Notes: generated from the letters alone by a model not told the origin. 50,922 nt of DNA from Ruminococcus sp. (GCA_017462565.1 JAFTQW010000022.1:1-50922); one strand, 5' to 3'; numbered from the stretch's first letter, positions 12,833 through 23,718 are shown. Numbers and translations are program-made.

Positions 12833-15800
12833 TTGAAAGGATTTCAATCACTAATCCGCAAATACCTGAAAGATCATGAAAAACGAAAAAAGTATCTTGC
12901 TGTAATCATGAGCCTTTCAACTATTGTTACATTTGCCGTGCCAATGAGTCTTATCATGCCGGCTATCAGTATGACGGATAAAAATGATACTAACGGTGAA
13001 AGTCCTCCAATCAGTCTTTTGGCAAATAATGAACAAATCGACGGACAAATGCTGACTAATGCTGCCGGCGAAGACGGAAATATTGTAAACGGTACAGTTT
13101 ACAGTCCAAGCCAAATGTCTTTGAAAACGCTGCTTATCGGCGAAGGCTCAGGAGTTGCCTGGGCTGACGGATGCAATACCGTTGATGAGATCATGAATGC
13201 GGCAATGGATGAATATTTCTTAGGCATCGCTAATGATTTCTGCGCTTTTATCGAGGGCGATTTTACCGCTACCGAAGCCGACGCAGAAGGACGTGTCGCA
13301 ATCGGCGGAGATCTTTCATTTACAAATGATTGGAACTATCAGGTCGGAAGCGGCGACTACGCTACAATGACTCACCTGTCTTCAACAGATAATTACGCTG
13401 AAATAGCTAATTTTGCAAGTGCTATAATCGGCGGAAAAATAGTTCGTATCAATACGCTGTCCACCGGTTATGGTCACGACAGAAACGGTACAGATGATGA
13501 AAAATACGATGACGCTAATGATTCATCACATAAATACCATACGACAAATGCCGGTAACAAATACTCCTACACCGTTTACTATCTTCCTGAAGAAGGACTT
13601 TTCAAACGTTTTATAATAGGCAATATAGATGATTCTCATCATATAACATATGTTGATTCCAACAGCGAGGATCTGCCTTACAGCGCTTCGCACAGTCATG
13701 ATTATCCTGGTGGATGCGGCGAAGATTGCCCGCACAATTACTTGGACAATATAAACGAATTAGCCCAGATGTATCAATACGATGGTACAAAAGATATTAT
13801 TTCAAAAACCTTTGTTCAAATAAGAGAACGTTCTTCAATTCTCTCTCAGAAGAAAGGTATCGCTGCCGACGGTAATCAATGGGGCGACATACACCTGACA
13901 GGTCCCGGAACGGACAGCAAGGCTAAAACAGTTTATTTTGATCTTGGAGATTCGTGGAAAGATTACAGAAATATATATTTTGATGATATTCCCGAAGATG
14001 CAAACATTGTTATAAACTGTGGCGACAGCAACGTTGTTATAGCCGGTGACGGTAATAACTCAAACGTTCATACATTTATAAACGGTACTGAAATATCCAA
14101 TACAGGAAACGTTCACAGCAACAATAATCCGGATTCGCAGAGAATTCTTTATAATTTCTATAATGCTGAAAAGGTTAGTATTAACGGAAACTTCAACGGT
14201 ACGGTTCTTGCTCCGAACGCTGACGTAACCTCAATGGAAGAGAAATCACCCGGACATCTTTCCGGCGCTCTTATTGCAAAATCCTTCAAGGGCGGTCTTG
14301 AATTCGGTTACAGACCTTATCGAGGCGGAGCCGATATTCTTGGAGCTGTTTCCGGTTACACTATTCCGGTTGATAAATTTTCAAGCATAAAAGACGAGGA
14401 AGGAAATTTCGTTTTCCTCCCCGACGCAACTTTTGCACTCATCGATACTAATAATACTCCTGAAAATAAACAGGACGACAACCTCGTAAGTGCATGGAAC
14501 AGCGGCAGCGAAACAAAGTATACTACAATTCCGACAGCCGTGGATTTCTCCGGAGATACTGATTACGCTCCTCTTATGGAGAATGGTAAATATACCATTT
14601 CAAAAACGTATATTTTAGAAGAACAATCTGCTCCTGACGGATACCTTAAAGAAGATAAGCAATATTCTATAAAGGTAGAAGAAACTATCTACAGCGATTA
14701 TCTGCTTCCTAAAGACGGCAGCGGAACATTCCCGCAAAAAGTCGACGTCAAGGTGCAGATGACTGAAAGTCCTGAAAAAGCAGACGGACTGAATGAAACG
14801 CTGATATTCACTATAAAAGACGCTTACGGCGATAAGGGTATTGAACAGCGCAGAATTTATATTCCAAACGATACATCACCTACTGATGTCTTTAATATTG
14901 ATATCAACTCATCTCAGACAAAACAGAACATCACAAAAGCAGGAAAATACTCAAGCTCTGACAGTTTGACCGGCGGAAGCGATGAAACTGATATAATGGG
15001 TGCTCCAAAACAGACTACTTCTGTTACGACTTCTTCTACTACAACTACTACAACTACAACTACGGCGGCAACTATAACAGCAGAATATGTTTATACTACT
15101 GATTCCGAAGAAAGCCTGCTGGACAAAGATATTAATTTAGATTCGGCAATAGAGAACGTTGTTGCTATTAAATTCACAGTAAATCCTAACGGTGATACTG
15201 TTGACAATAATCCGCCTGTTGTTTGTTATGGTTTCGACAATTACTCAAATTATCCTACTTTCAGTTTTAGCAATGATGACGATGAAAAGGAAATTATTAT
15301 TGAGCTTGCCGAACCAACTAAAATAAACAAATTAAAGATCGATCCTCATAAAAGTAATTATCCAAATTTCACTTTAATTGGCGGCATTACGTTTATCTAT
15401 ACCACTGATAACAGCTTTACGGCTACTCCAGCTAATTCAAATTTAATAGTTGGTGATTCAACACCGCTTACAATTGATTCTAAAGCGCTTGGAAATATTA
15501 CATGGGACTATACCAATGCAGATGGATGCACAATTACAGGCGACAAAGAAAACGGATACACTTTGAAAGTAACTAAGTCCGGTGACTTCATTATTAGTGG
15601 TACAGACAACAGTGAAAATGGTTCTGGAAGAGTAACGTCTTTCAGCGTTCATGTTGAGCCATTTAAAATCACACCGAATCAGGCTTCGATCTCAAACGGT
15701 GAAACAGTTACTCTGACAGCGAATAAACCTGCTGAATGGTCAAAAGATAATGAAAATGTAATCATTACTCCAAGTAACGATAAAATTGAATGTACTGTAA

Positions 15801-18800
15801 CCGTAAACGAAGATGCTACTGGTTCTGCCAAAATTACAGCTACGTATAATGCAGAAGATGGTACTGAATATACAGATACAGTCGACATCACCATTCCTGA
15901 ACCTATACTTCTTTACAAAAAAGTAAACAAGGTAGACGAAAACACCGAAATCAGCGGTATTGACCTGAAAAAGGCATCTCAGTTTAAAGACGGAGATAAT
16001 AAATATTATTATTCTCCGGAAAATATTATGGTAATGCCGCTTCCTGAAAATAATCTTGATTTCGTCAATACACCCGGCTTATTATTCAAAAAGGTTGACG
16101 ATTCGGGAGAGGCAGTTACAGGAGCTGAAATTCAGCTTTGGCAAGGCGAAAGTCAGATTACTGATGAAACCATATGGAAATGGGATTCAAATGAACAAAG
16201 CTCTCAGCTGATCGATGTCAGCAAGCTGGACAAAGATATAATATACACCCTTAAAGAAACAAATGAACCGTCTGCACATGAAAAGGCATTGCCTATTCAC
16301 TTTAAGATAATAACTCCGGACGAAGATGATACCAGCGGCAAAATAACCGTTAAATACTGGCAAGCTGAAAATAGTGAGCCGGAGCCTGAAACGGCTGATA
16401 CGCTGACTCTTCCCGATAGTTATACTATTGAAATGGTAGATAATCGAGTTCTTGGAGTTAAGCTCACGCTCAAAAAAGTAGATTCTGAAGACAAATCAAT
16501 AGAGCTTGACGGCGCAGAGTTTTCACTTTATGCTGCTGACGACACGCTTATTTGCTCTGGTCTCGACGGAAACGGAAACATTTTCGACAACGAGAATTTC
16601 AAGAATCTTGACAACAAATATGCTAAAAACGGCTACCTTTTCCCGGGAGTTTATTACCTGACAGAAGATACTATCCCCGATCATCCAGAAAAGGATAAGG
16701 GAGAAACCTACAAGAATCCGGGTAAGATTTACTTTACCGTTAGCAAAGTGGACAATGGTTATGATGTTGACTCAGGACGAACAACTTCTGTAAGCATTGA
16801 TGTTAAAGATGTAAACGGCGGTTGCCAGTATTTCGTATACATCGGCGAAAACAAAGACCAACAGTTGAATAAAAAAGATGGCGTGTCTATCAACAATGTA
16901 AAATCATTCATTGTAAAGGCTGATCCGGAACCTGTTATTTACCTTACCGTTGACGGCGATGATTTAACAGTCAATGGCAGTGAAATAAAACAGGCTGATG
17001 GTTCTTATCAAAAAACTTTTGATAATCCAGTCACCCTTACAAAATTTGAGATTCAAAAACCTGGGTGGGGTCAAATCACTCCAAGTTACGTTGAGATCGT
17101 TACTGCCGACGGTACAAAATACATTTTCGACCAAAATGCTTCGGGCGGCGATTCGGCAATGTCCGATGAAAACCCGATGCTCAACGTTAACGGTTCAACT
17201 CTTGAAATCGGAAACGAAAAAGAAAAAGACGAAAAGGACATCACTGTTACCAAAAAATGGTTGAACGATGAAGGCTTTGAGACATTAAGAGATTCAATAA
17301 CAGTTAAGCTATATCGCTCTGAAACAGAGCTTACCGATCCAAAAATACAGCTTACAGAAGATATGGCATATAAAAAGGACAACAGCGATGTAACCGCAGT
17401 TCTTAACGAATCAAACAACTGGACAGCAACATGGAACGGTCTTGAATCGAAATACCTTAAGGACGAAGTAAAATATCCTTATTACTACTATATTAAGGAA
17501 ACAGAAGTTCCTGCTGGTTACGATGACAGCTATTCCGTTGATCCGGACGGCACTCTTGTTGCTGCAAACACTCTGAAAACAATTTCGCTGAATATTGAGA
17601 AACTATGGGACGATTCGAGTAACTCTGTTACTAAACCGGACAGTCTCACAGTAAAGCTTCAAATGAAAAACGGCGATGATGATGATGATTGGGTGGATGT
17701 ACGTAATATTACTCTTACATCTGATAATGATTGGAAATCAGCGGCTGAAAATCTTCCCGCAGAAAGAACATACCGCATTAAAGAACTCAATGTTCCGAAT
17801 GGCTGGAAGATCAAAACGGACAGCAATGAAAGTTCGACTAACGGCGAAACTCTCGCTATCACAAACGAGCCTAAGCTGAGCAGTCTCATCATTAAAAAAC
17901 TTTGGGACGATACAGATCCTGCAAAACGTCCCGATTCGATAAAGGTCGCTCTTTATAGGTCGACAAATCAATCTTCAACAAATACACCCGGTTTAACGCC
18001 GTCTCCAACAGGAGCTTTGTGGCCGGAACAAACTGCGGACGAGGTCAAAGAGGATTATGCAAGACTTCTTCAATATTCGCTCTTCTTCTATGACGGAGTT
18101 ATGTGCGGCGAGGATGTTGACGAAACCAGCAATTATTACTGGCGTGGAGATTGTCATACAGAAGATGAAATTTCCGGCGGTTTCCACGATGCAGGCGACC
18201 ATGTAATGTTTGGTCTGCCGGCAGGATTCTCAGCTTCAAATCTTGGCTGGAGCTTATATGAATTCAGAAGCGATTACGACGAGCTTGGTCAGACAGCGCA
18301 CACAAAGTTAATTACTGACCATTATGCAGATTTCTTTAGCCAGTGTATCCGTGATAATAACGGTACAACAGAAGTTCTTGTTCAGAAAGGTCACGGAAAT
18401 ACCGACCACGCTTATTGGGGAATTCCGGAACTTCAGGATTCCCGTGAAAGTGAAATGTATTGGAGAAGCAATACCGGAGCTGATATAGCTGCTGAATATG
18501 CTGCTTCACTTGCATTAAGCTATCTGAATTTCCACACTACAGACGAGGCAAAATACAGCGCATACCTTGAAAAAGCTAAAGAGCTTTACGCATTCTCTGA
18601 AAAAGTCAATACTCCATTAAATGAATGGGGCGTAAACAAAGATGAAACTCAGCAGGGCGCACAATATCCCGGATTTTATGCTTCAGACAGCGCTCAGGAC
18701 GATCAGGCTTGGGCAGCAGCTTGGCTTGCAATTGCTTGTAATGAAGCGGGAGATACAACCGGGTATGACAATTACAAATCAAAGGCATCTAATAAACTAA

Positions 18801-21800
18801 ATGGACTTGGCAATGGCTGGGGCGGATACCACTGGAATAACGTTGCTCTCGGTGCAAAATGTGCTAATGCAGCATATCTTGGCGGAAGCTGGGGCGATGT
18901 AACAAATTTCGTGAATAGCGAATGCACAGGTTCCGGTTATAAAGACACAAATGCATGGGGACAATCCAGATATAACTGCGGTTATCAGACAATCGCTCTT
19001 GCAGCAGCTAATCATTCAGAATCGGGAGTTAATACAAATAACGTTAAATCATGGTGTAAATCACAGATGAACTACATTCTCGGCGATTCCAACACCAACG
19101 GAACAGTTCTTGTATCTAACTTCTCTGCAAATTCTACTCAGAAACCTCATTTCAGAGCAGGAGTAGGAAAGCGATGCGACATGACTGTAAAAGACGATAC
19201 CACTATTATAGATGGATATGATAATGATGTTTTCCGTTTGATAGGCGGTATGGTAGGAGGTCCTCAGTATACAGGCGGTTCGTATGAAGACCGTCGTTCT
19301 GATTACCAGAAAAACGAAGTAGCCAGCGATTACAATGCAAACCTTGTCGGCGCAGCAGCCGGACTTTACCACTTCTACAAAACTGGTTACACATACGAAA
19401 TCCCAGGCGTTAAAAATACCTATAATGGCAAGCCTAATCCGAATGCAGTTCAGCCGCAGCTTCTTAGCTTTAATGAAGAGCTTCCTCAGCTGTTCATGGC
19501 TAAGGTTAAGGAGGTTATGGCGGCGGGAGATAATATAATTATTTTAGATTCATCAAATAACACTGATCTTTTTAATCAAATAAAAGGAAATGGTGCAGAT
19601 GTATCAAGTCTGTGTTCAGGAAAAAATATCACTAAAATTGAGATTTCATTAAGTCAACAAAATGGCAGTCTTACATTGAATGGCAGTACATTTCTTAATG
19701 GTTCTACTACAATAGCCACCGGCGGTTCATGGAATGAAAATACTTTTGTTTTATTACCGCAAGATATTAATGGAGAAAGCAAATTTACTCCGCTATGGGG
19801 GCAAGCAAATATTTCAAGTGATAACATAACCAACATAAAATTTGATGGATGGGGAGCTACAGTTAACTATGTTAAGCTTTATTTTGACGCAGGTAATTCA
19901 TTTACTGTAACTCCATCAAAAACAACTCTTCTTGTAGGAGATAGCATTGACCTCTCTGCTTCTGATAACAGTGGAGATATTAGCTGGAGTTCCGACAATA
20001 CAAATGTTGCAACGGTTGAAGCAAATGGTAAAGTTACAGCAGTTGGCATTGGAAAAGCAACAATAACCGGAACAGACTCTGAAGAAAAAGAAGGTTCTTG
20101 CGAAATTACAGTTGAAAACTTTACAATTTCATCTGATAAGCAATCTGTTAACGAGGGCGATCAATTTACAATTACTGCAAATGCATCTGTTGATAGCTGG
20201 ATTTATGATTCAAGTAAAATTGAAAGTATCAATTCAAACGGAAACAATACTTATACTGTTAAAGTAAAGGAAAATGTATCCGGTGACGTTAAAATTTCAG
20301 CTAAACACGATTCACTTACATCAAATGAAATAACGATTACTGTTAATGCAATTCAACTTAATATTACAGAAGATTCTGTAGATATTCCTATCGGCGAATC
20401 TGTAACGCTTCATGCAAACGCTAAAGCAGAATGGTCTGCTTCTGATACTGCAAAGGTTAAGCTTACTCCAAGCGAGGACGGCACAAGCTGCGCAGTTGAA
20501 GCATTAAGCGGAACAAACAGTTCTGTTACGATAACTGCAAGCCGAAACGGAAGTAGTGATACTGCTACGGTTAATATCAAGCCGAAAAATCAGTGGTATA
20601 AGTTAGACGGATTTAGTTGTAGCGGAGATGCAGGATTTACTCAGGAATATGAAGGCAATTGGGAAAATGTTGTTAAGATTGAATTTATTGACAAAAATGG
20701 TAACAGTTTAGCAACAAATGGAAATGTATGCGACAGTAGCTTTGGAGGTAGTTTTAGTTATAATACAAGTGGCGGCGATTTCAATCAGGATTGGATTGAA
20801 AATGATAACTTTAGAAATAAGCTCAAAGAAATGTCAAGCACTACGCTTGCTGATCCGGTAACTGTTACAAAAATCAGTTTTAGATCAATAAAGACATGGT
20901 ATAATGAGTTTAATATCAAAGAAATCAGATTGCATTATGCTAATGTACAGACATACACAATAACTGCCGACAAAACCGAACTTCTCCCAGGAGAAACAGC
21001 AATACTCACAGTAACAGACTCAGACGGAAACGCTGTCACCGACATTGAGGCAAATGAATGGACAATTCCTGAAAACCGTGGTACGATTACCAAAAATGAT
21101 GACGGCACTTTCACCTACACAGCGAATGGAAAATTCGGTGACGCAGCCCTCACCCTGACGCACAACAATATCAAGGGTAAAATTACACTCACAACAAAAA
21201 CAATCACAGCAAACTCGCCTATCAGACTTCGTCCTGACGGTACTGCTAACATCACATTAACAGGCGCTGACGATGCAAATATCACCTATAACGTTGCAGA
21301 TTCAAGTATTGCAGAAATCGACGGAAGCGGTAATGTAAAAGCAATCGCTGCCGGAGAAACAACATTCACTGTCGTTTGCAACGGCGTCGAAACAGACTGC
21401 ACAGGGCAGATAATAGTCGTTGGTGACTTAAACATAACCGGTGACAACGTTATGAATATCGGCGATGAAATCCAGCTTACAGTAAGCGGAAACGTCGGAA
21501 ATGTAACATGGTCGTCAAGCGATACGGATGTTGCCGACGTCGATCAAACCGGTAAAGTAACATCTAAGAAATACGGTTCGGTTACAATTACGGCAACCGA
21601 TTCCGACGGTACTACTACAGCAACCCATACAATCAACGTTCAGGCAATAGGAAAACGACCTGATCTCCCGGAAAATGCTGAACTTGTCGATATCTATGAT
21701 ATTACTTCCGAAAATAACTGGTCATTGGAAGTTGATAAGCTTCCGCTTACAGACGAAAACGGCAAACCTTATTACTACTATATTGCTGAATGTGACAATT

Positions 21801-22057
21801 CCGGTACAACGGTAACTGAAATCAGAGGCAAAGGAGTAAAGTATTTGCCAAGCGAATATGACAACGGAAAACAACTAACAGAATCCGGCGAGTTTACTCA
21901 GCTTTCGGTAAAGAATACTAAAGGCGAAGAAACTCAAGGCGAAATGCCCTCTGCCGGCGGGGAGGGAACTAAAATCTACTATGTAACGGGATTTATTTTA
22001 AGTTCAACCGCCGCTTGCTATCTTATCAGACGACGCAGAAAACGTGTCGCAAAATAA
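12833..22057 (+). CDS. Giant sortase-anchored pilus adhesin with GH9 cellulase nested in a Cna_B domain
   Basis: About 3,074 residues. TTG 12833 is preferred over ATG 12824 because AAGGAGGG abuts the latter. Order (residues from the TTG): export/membrane segment 20-45; choice-of-anchor A domain ~106-500; SpaA-like domain ~505-677; Thr linker ~730-747; Ig-like (Big_2-type) and unknown beta-modules ~750-1020; two SpaA-like domains ~1080-1362; beta-module; two Cna_B domains ~1466-1680; first half of a third Cna_B (LIIKKLWDDTDPAKRPDSI); GH9 ~1726-2188; beta-modules and about six Ig-like domains to ~2940; second half of that Cna_B (SENNWSLEVDKLP...PYYYYIAE); sorting signal MPSAGG (~3038), membrane helix, RRRRKR tail. 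GH9 residues present: D1786/D1789 in HDAGDH, H2106 in KPHFR, E2162 in NEVASDYN. Predicted to hydrolyse cellulose or beta-glucan at the cell surface as the pilus tip or accessory subunit. Confidence 0.9.
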   Translation: MKGFQSLIRKYLKDHEKRKKYLAVIMSLSTIVTFAVPMSLIMPAISMTDKNDTNGESPPISLLANNEQIDGQMLTNAAGEDGNIVNGTVYSPSQMSLKTLLIGEGSGVAWADGCNTVDEIMNAAMDEYFLGIANDFCAFIEGDFTATEADAEGRVAIGGDLSFTNDWNYQVGSGDYATMTHLSSTDNYAEIANFASAIIGGKIVRINTLSTGYGHDRNGTDDEKYDDANDSSHKYHTTNAGNKYSYTVYYLPEEGLFKRFIIGNIDDSHHITYVDSNSEDLPYSASHSHDYPGGCGEDCPHNYLDNINELAQMYQYDGTKDIISKTFVQIRERSSILSQKKGIAADGNQWGDIHLTGPGTDSKAKTVYFDLGDSWKDYRNIYFDDIPEDANIVINCGDSNVVIAGDGNNSNVHTFINGTEISNTGNVHSNNNPDSQRILYNFYNAEKVSINGNFNGTVLAPNADVTSMEEKSPGHLSGALIAKSFKGGLEFGYRPYRGGADILGAVSGYTIPVDKFSSIKDEEGNFVFLPDATFALIDTNNTPENKQDDNLVSAWNSGSETKYTTIPTAVDFSGDTDYAPLMENGKYTISKTYILEEQSAPDGYLKEDKQYSIKVEETIYSDYLLPKDGSGTFPQKVDVKVQMTESPEKADGLNETLIFTIKDAYGDKGIEQRRIYIPNDTSPTDVFNIDINSSQTKQNITKAGKYSSSDSLTGGSDETDIMGAPKQTTSVTTSSTTTTTTTTTAATITAEYVYTTDSEESLLDKDINLDSAIENVVAIKFTVNPNGDTVDNNPPVVCYGFDNYSNYPTFSFSNDDDEKEIIIELAEPTKINKLKIDPHKSNYPNFTLIGGITFIYTTDNSFTATPANSNLIVGDSTPLTIDSKALGNITWDYTNADGCTITGDKENGYTLKVTKSGDFIISGTDNSENGSGRVTSFSVHVEPFKITPNQASISNGETVTLTANKPAEWSKDNENVIITPSNDKIECTVTVNEDATGSAKITATYNAEDGTEYTDTVDITIPEPILLYKKVNKVDENTEISGIDLKKASQFKDGDNKYYYSPENIMVMPLPENNLDFVNTPGLLFKKVDDSGEAVTGAEIQLWQGESQITDETIWKWDSNEQSSQLIDVSKLDKDIIYTLKETNEPSAHEKALPIHFKIITPDEDDTSGKITVKYWQAENSEPEPETADTLTLPDSYTIEMVDNRVLGVKLTLKKVDSEDKSIELDGAEFSLYAADDTLICSGLDGNGNIFDNENFKNLDNKYAKNGYLFPGVYYLTEDTIPDHPEKDKGETYKNPGKIYFTVSKVDNGYDVDSGRTTSVSIDVKDVNGGCQYFVYIGENKDQQLNKKDGVSINNVKSFIVKADPEPVIYLTVDGDDLTVNGSEIKQADGSYQKTFDNPVTLTKFEIQKPGWGQITPSYVEIVTADGTKYIFDQNASGGDSAMSDENPMLNVNGSTLEIGNEKEKDEKDITVTKKWLNDEGFETLRDSITVKLYRSETELTDPKIQLTEDMAYKKDNSDVTAVLNESNNWTATWNGLESKYLKDEVKYPYYYYIKETEVPAGYDDSYSVDPDGTLVAANTLKTISLNIEKLWDDSSNSVTKPDSLTVKLQMKNGDDDDDWVDVRNITLTSDNDWKSAAENLPAERTYRIKELNVPNGWKIKTDSNESSTNGETLAITNEPKLSSLIIKKLWDDTDPAKRPDSIKVALYRSTNQSSTNTPGLTPSPTGALWPEQTADEVKEDYARLLQYSLFFYDGVMCGEDVDETSNYYWRGDCHTEDEISGGFHDAGDHVMFGLPAGFSASNLGWSLYEFRSDYDELGQTAHTKLITDHYADFFSQCIRDNNGTTEVLVQKGHGNTDHAYWGIPELQDSRESEMYWRSNTGADIAAEYAASLALSYLNFHTTDEAKYSAYLEKAKELYAFSEKVNTPLNEWGVNKDETQQGAQYPGFYASDSAQDDQAWAAAWLAIACNEAGDTTGYDNYKSKASNKLNGLGNGWGGYHWNNVALGAKCANAAYLGGSWGDVTNFVNSECTGSGYKDTNAWGQSRYNCGYQTIALAAANHSESGVNTNNVKSWCKSQMNYILGDSNTNGTVLVSNFSANSTQKPHFRAGVGKRCDMTVKDDTTIIDGYDNDVFRLIGGMVGGPQYTGGSYEDRRSDYQKNEVASDYNANLVGAAAGLYHFYKTGYTYEIPGVKNTYNGKPNPNAVQPQLLSFNEELPQLFMAKVKEVMAAGDNIIILDSSNNTDLFNQIKGNGADVSSLCSGKNITKIEISLSQQNGSLTLNGSTFLNGSTTIATGGSWNENTFVLLPQDINGESKFTPLWGQANISSDNITNIKFDGWGATVNYVKLYFDAGNSFTVTPSKTTLLVGDSIDLSASDNSGDISWSSDNTNVATVEANGKVTAVGIGKATITGTDSEEKEGSCEITVENFTISSDKQSVNEGDQFTITANASVDSWIYDSSKIESINSNGNNTYTVKVKENVSGDVKISAKHDSLTSNEITITVNAIQLNITEDSVDIPIGESVTLHANAKAEWSASDTAKVKLTPSEDGTSCAVEALSGTNSSVTITASRNGSSDTATVNIKPKNQWYKLDGFSCSGDAGFTQEYEGNWENVVKIEFIDKNGNSLATNGNVCDSSFGGSFSYNTSGGDFNQDWIENDNFRNKLKEMSSTTLADPVTVTKISFRSIKTWYNEFNIKEIRLHYANVQTYTITADKTELLPGETAILTVTDSDGNAVTDIEANEWTIPENRGTITKNDDGTFTYTANGKFGDAALTLTHNNIKGKITLTTKTITANSPIRLRPDGTANITLTGADDANITYNVADSSIAEIDGSGNVKAIAAGETTFTVVCNGVETDCTGQIIVVGDLNITGDNVMNIGDEIQLTVSGNVGNVTWSSSDTDVADVDQTGKVTSKKYGSVTITATDSDGTTTATHTINVQAIGKRPDLPENAELVDIYDITSENNWSLEVDKLPLTDENGKPYYYYIAECDNSGTTVTEIRGKGVKYLPSEYDNGKQLTESGEFTQLSVKNTKGEETQGEMPSAGGEGTKIYYVTGFILSSTAACYLIRRRRKRVAK

Positions 22058-22069
22058 TCAAACGTCAGC

Positions 22070-22105
22070 GGAAACTGCATCGCTTACGGAAAATATGCAG
22101 TTTCC
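22070..22105 (+). other. Intergenic stem-loop before the backbone pilin
   Basis: GGAAACTGCAT (22070-22080) pairs perfectly with ATGCAGTTTCC (22095-22105). No T-run follows. It is probably an mRNA processing or stabilising element that lets the pilin message accumulate apart from the giant gene; that role is inference. Confidence 0.65.
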
Positions 22106-22152
22106 GCATCCACCTAAGACTTATTTAAATTTTAATTTTAAGGAGAATAATT

Positions 22153-23718
22153 ATGAAAAACTTTAAGAAATTTACAGCAGCTATCGCAGCTACATTAATG
22201 GCAGCTTCACTCTCAATCCCTATGGCTACTTCTTTCACAGCTTCGGCTGCTTCAATCACAATTAACGGCATTTCAACAGAACAGGCTCATACATTTGAAG
22301 TTTATCAGGTATTAACAGGTACGTTAGACGAAGCAAAAAAACTCAACGATATGAAATGGGGTTCTGGTGTAACTTCATTTAATGGAGCTAATGTTACAAC
22401 AGGAAAAGAATTATCAAAGTCAGAATTTGAAGCAATCAGTGCTGTTACTGATGCAAGAACCCTTATTACAGGTGATGCGCCATTACTGGTATTGTCTGAA
22501 ACTAAAGCCTGTGAGGATGTTACTTCAGCCAATGGTACAGTGACAATCAACGACTTAGATGACGGCTACTATATCGTTAAGGATACTACAAATCTCGAAA
22601 ATGCAGATGACGCAAACTCCGCTTGGATCGTTCAGGTTGCCGATAATGCTACGGTAGACATAAAAAATGCAAAGCCTACAGTTGATAAGCAAATTGCTGA
22701 CAATAATGACGGTGAAGTAGAAACAGGAGATAATAACGGCTGGGGCGAAACAGCTGACCATGCTATCAACGAATCATTCCAATTCAAGCTGACTGCAACT
22801 ATTCCCGCTGATGCAGATCTCGCTGCATACGAAACTTATAAGCTTACATTCAATGATACAATGTCTGCTGGCGTAACTTTTGACAGCATTGAAAGCGTAA
22901 AGGTTGGTGATACTACACTTACAACCGCTCAGTATGCTGAAACAGCTACAGCGGCAGCTAATAAAGCCGGTCTTAGCTGGACGCTTTCAATTGAGGATGT
23001 TAAGGCAATCGCTGGAGCGTCTTTCGGTACTGCTCCGGTAACTGTTGAAGTTATATATAATGCACATCTGAACGAGAACGCTATCGTATCTAAAGAAAGC
23101 GTAGATTCTATTTCTGATATTAATAAAAATACAGTTTCCTTAAGCTATTCTAATAACCCTGATTCAACAGGAACAGGCACAACCGACGGTAAAACAACGG
23201 AAGATACTGTTTGGGCATTTACATATGAAGTGGACAACACAAAGTATGCTAACTCAAAGGCAGCTGAAAACATACTTGCCGGTGCAGAATTCAATCTTAA
23301 AAATGCTGAAGGAACTCCTATAACATTCAAACTTGTTGACGGATTCTACATTCCAGATGCAAGCGGTTCTGCAACGCTTACATCTGCTGAAGGTACAGGT
23401 CAGTTCAACATTAAGGGTCTTGATGCTGGAACATACACATTAACAGAAACAAAAACACCAGATGATTATAATAAATGTGACAACATAACTGTTGTAATCA
23501 AAGCAACTCACGAGGAAAATGCTGATGAAGCTTCCGCTAAGCTTAGTCTTGAGGGTTCAAGCAACATGGTCAATGACGTTATCAATAAATCCGGTTCAAC
23601 ACTTCCTTCAACCGGTGGTATCGGTACAACACTGTTCTACCTCGGCGGTGGCTGCATGGTAGCAGTAGCAGGAATCTTCCTTATCACAAAGAAGAGAATG
23701 AGCAAAAACGCAGAATAA
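22153..23718 (+). CDS. Major (backbone) pilin, isopeptide-forming fimbrial protein
   Basis: A 521-residue secreted pilin. Signal peptide (about 1-34, ending SFTASA), an N-terminal domain, a central isopeptide-forming D2-type domain (about 180-330, starting KPTVDKQIADN, which holds the probable pilin-motif Lys), a C-terminal SpaA/Cna_B domain (about 350-480, with GAEFNLKNAEG and AGTYTLTETKTPDDY, the E-box), then the sorting signal LPSTGG, a hydrophobic helix and a basic tail KKRMSKNAE. Class C sortase would cleave LPSTG and join it to the pilin Lys of the next subunit. AAGGAG lies 8 bases before the ATG. It is flanked by stem-loops on both sides, as expected for the most abundant product of the operon. 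Confidence 0.92.
   Translation: MKNFKKFTAAIAATLMAASLSIPMATSFTASAASITINGISTEQAHTFEVYQVLTGTLDEAKKLNDMKWGSGVTSFNGANVTTGKELSKSEFEAISAVTDARTLITGDAPLLVLSETKACEDVTSANGTVTINDLDDGYYIVKDTTNLENADDANSAWIVQVADNATVDIKNAKPTVDKQIADNNDGEVETGDNNGWGETADHAINESFQFKLTATIPADADLAAYETYKLTFNDTMSAGVTFDSIESVKVGDTTLTTAQYAETATAAANKAGLSWTLSIEDVKAIAGASFGTAPVTVEVIYNAHLNENAIVSKESVDSISDINKNTVSLSYSNNPDSTGTGTTDGKTTEDTVWAFTYEVDNTKYANSKAAENILAGAEFNLKNAEGTPITFKLVDGFYIPDASGSATLTSAEGTGQFNIKGLDAGTYTLTETKTPDDYNKCDNITVVIKATHEENADEASAKLSLEGSSNMVNDVINKSGSTLPSTGGIGTTLFYLGGGCMVAVAGIFLITKKRMSKNAE

Noticed and set aside
15019-15070. Second tandem ACT/ACA repeat tract
   Set aside because: Poly-Thr linker of the giant surface protein, in frame; not an independent repeat element.
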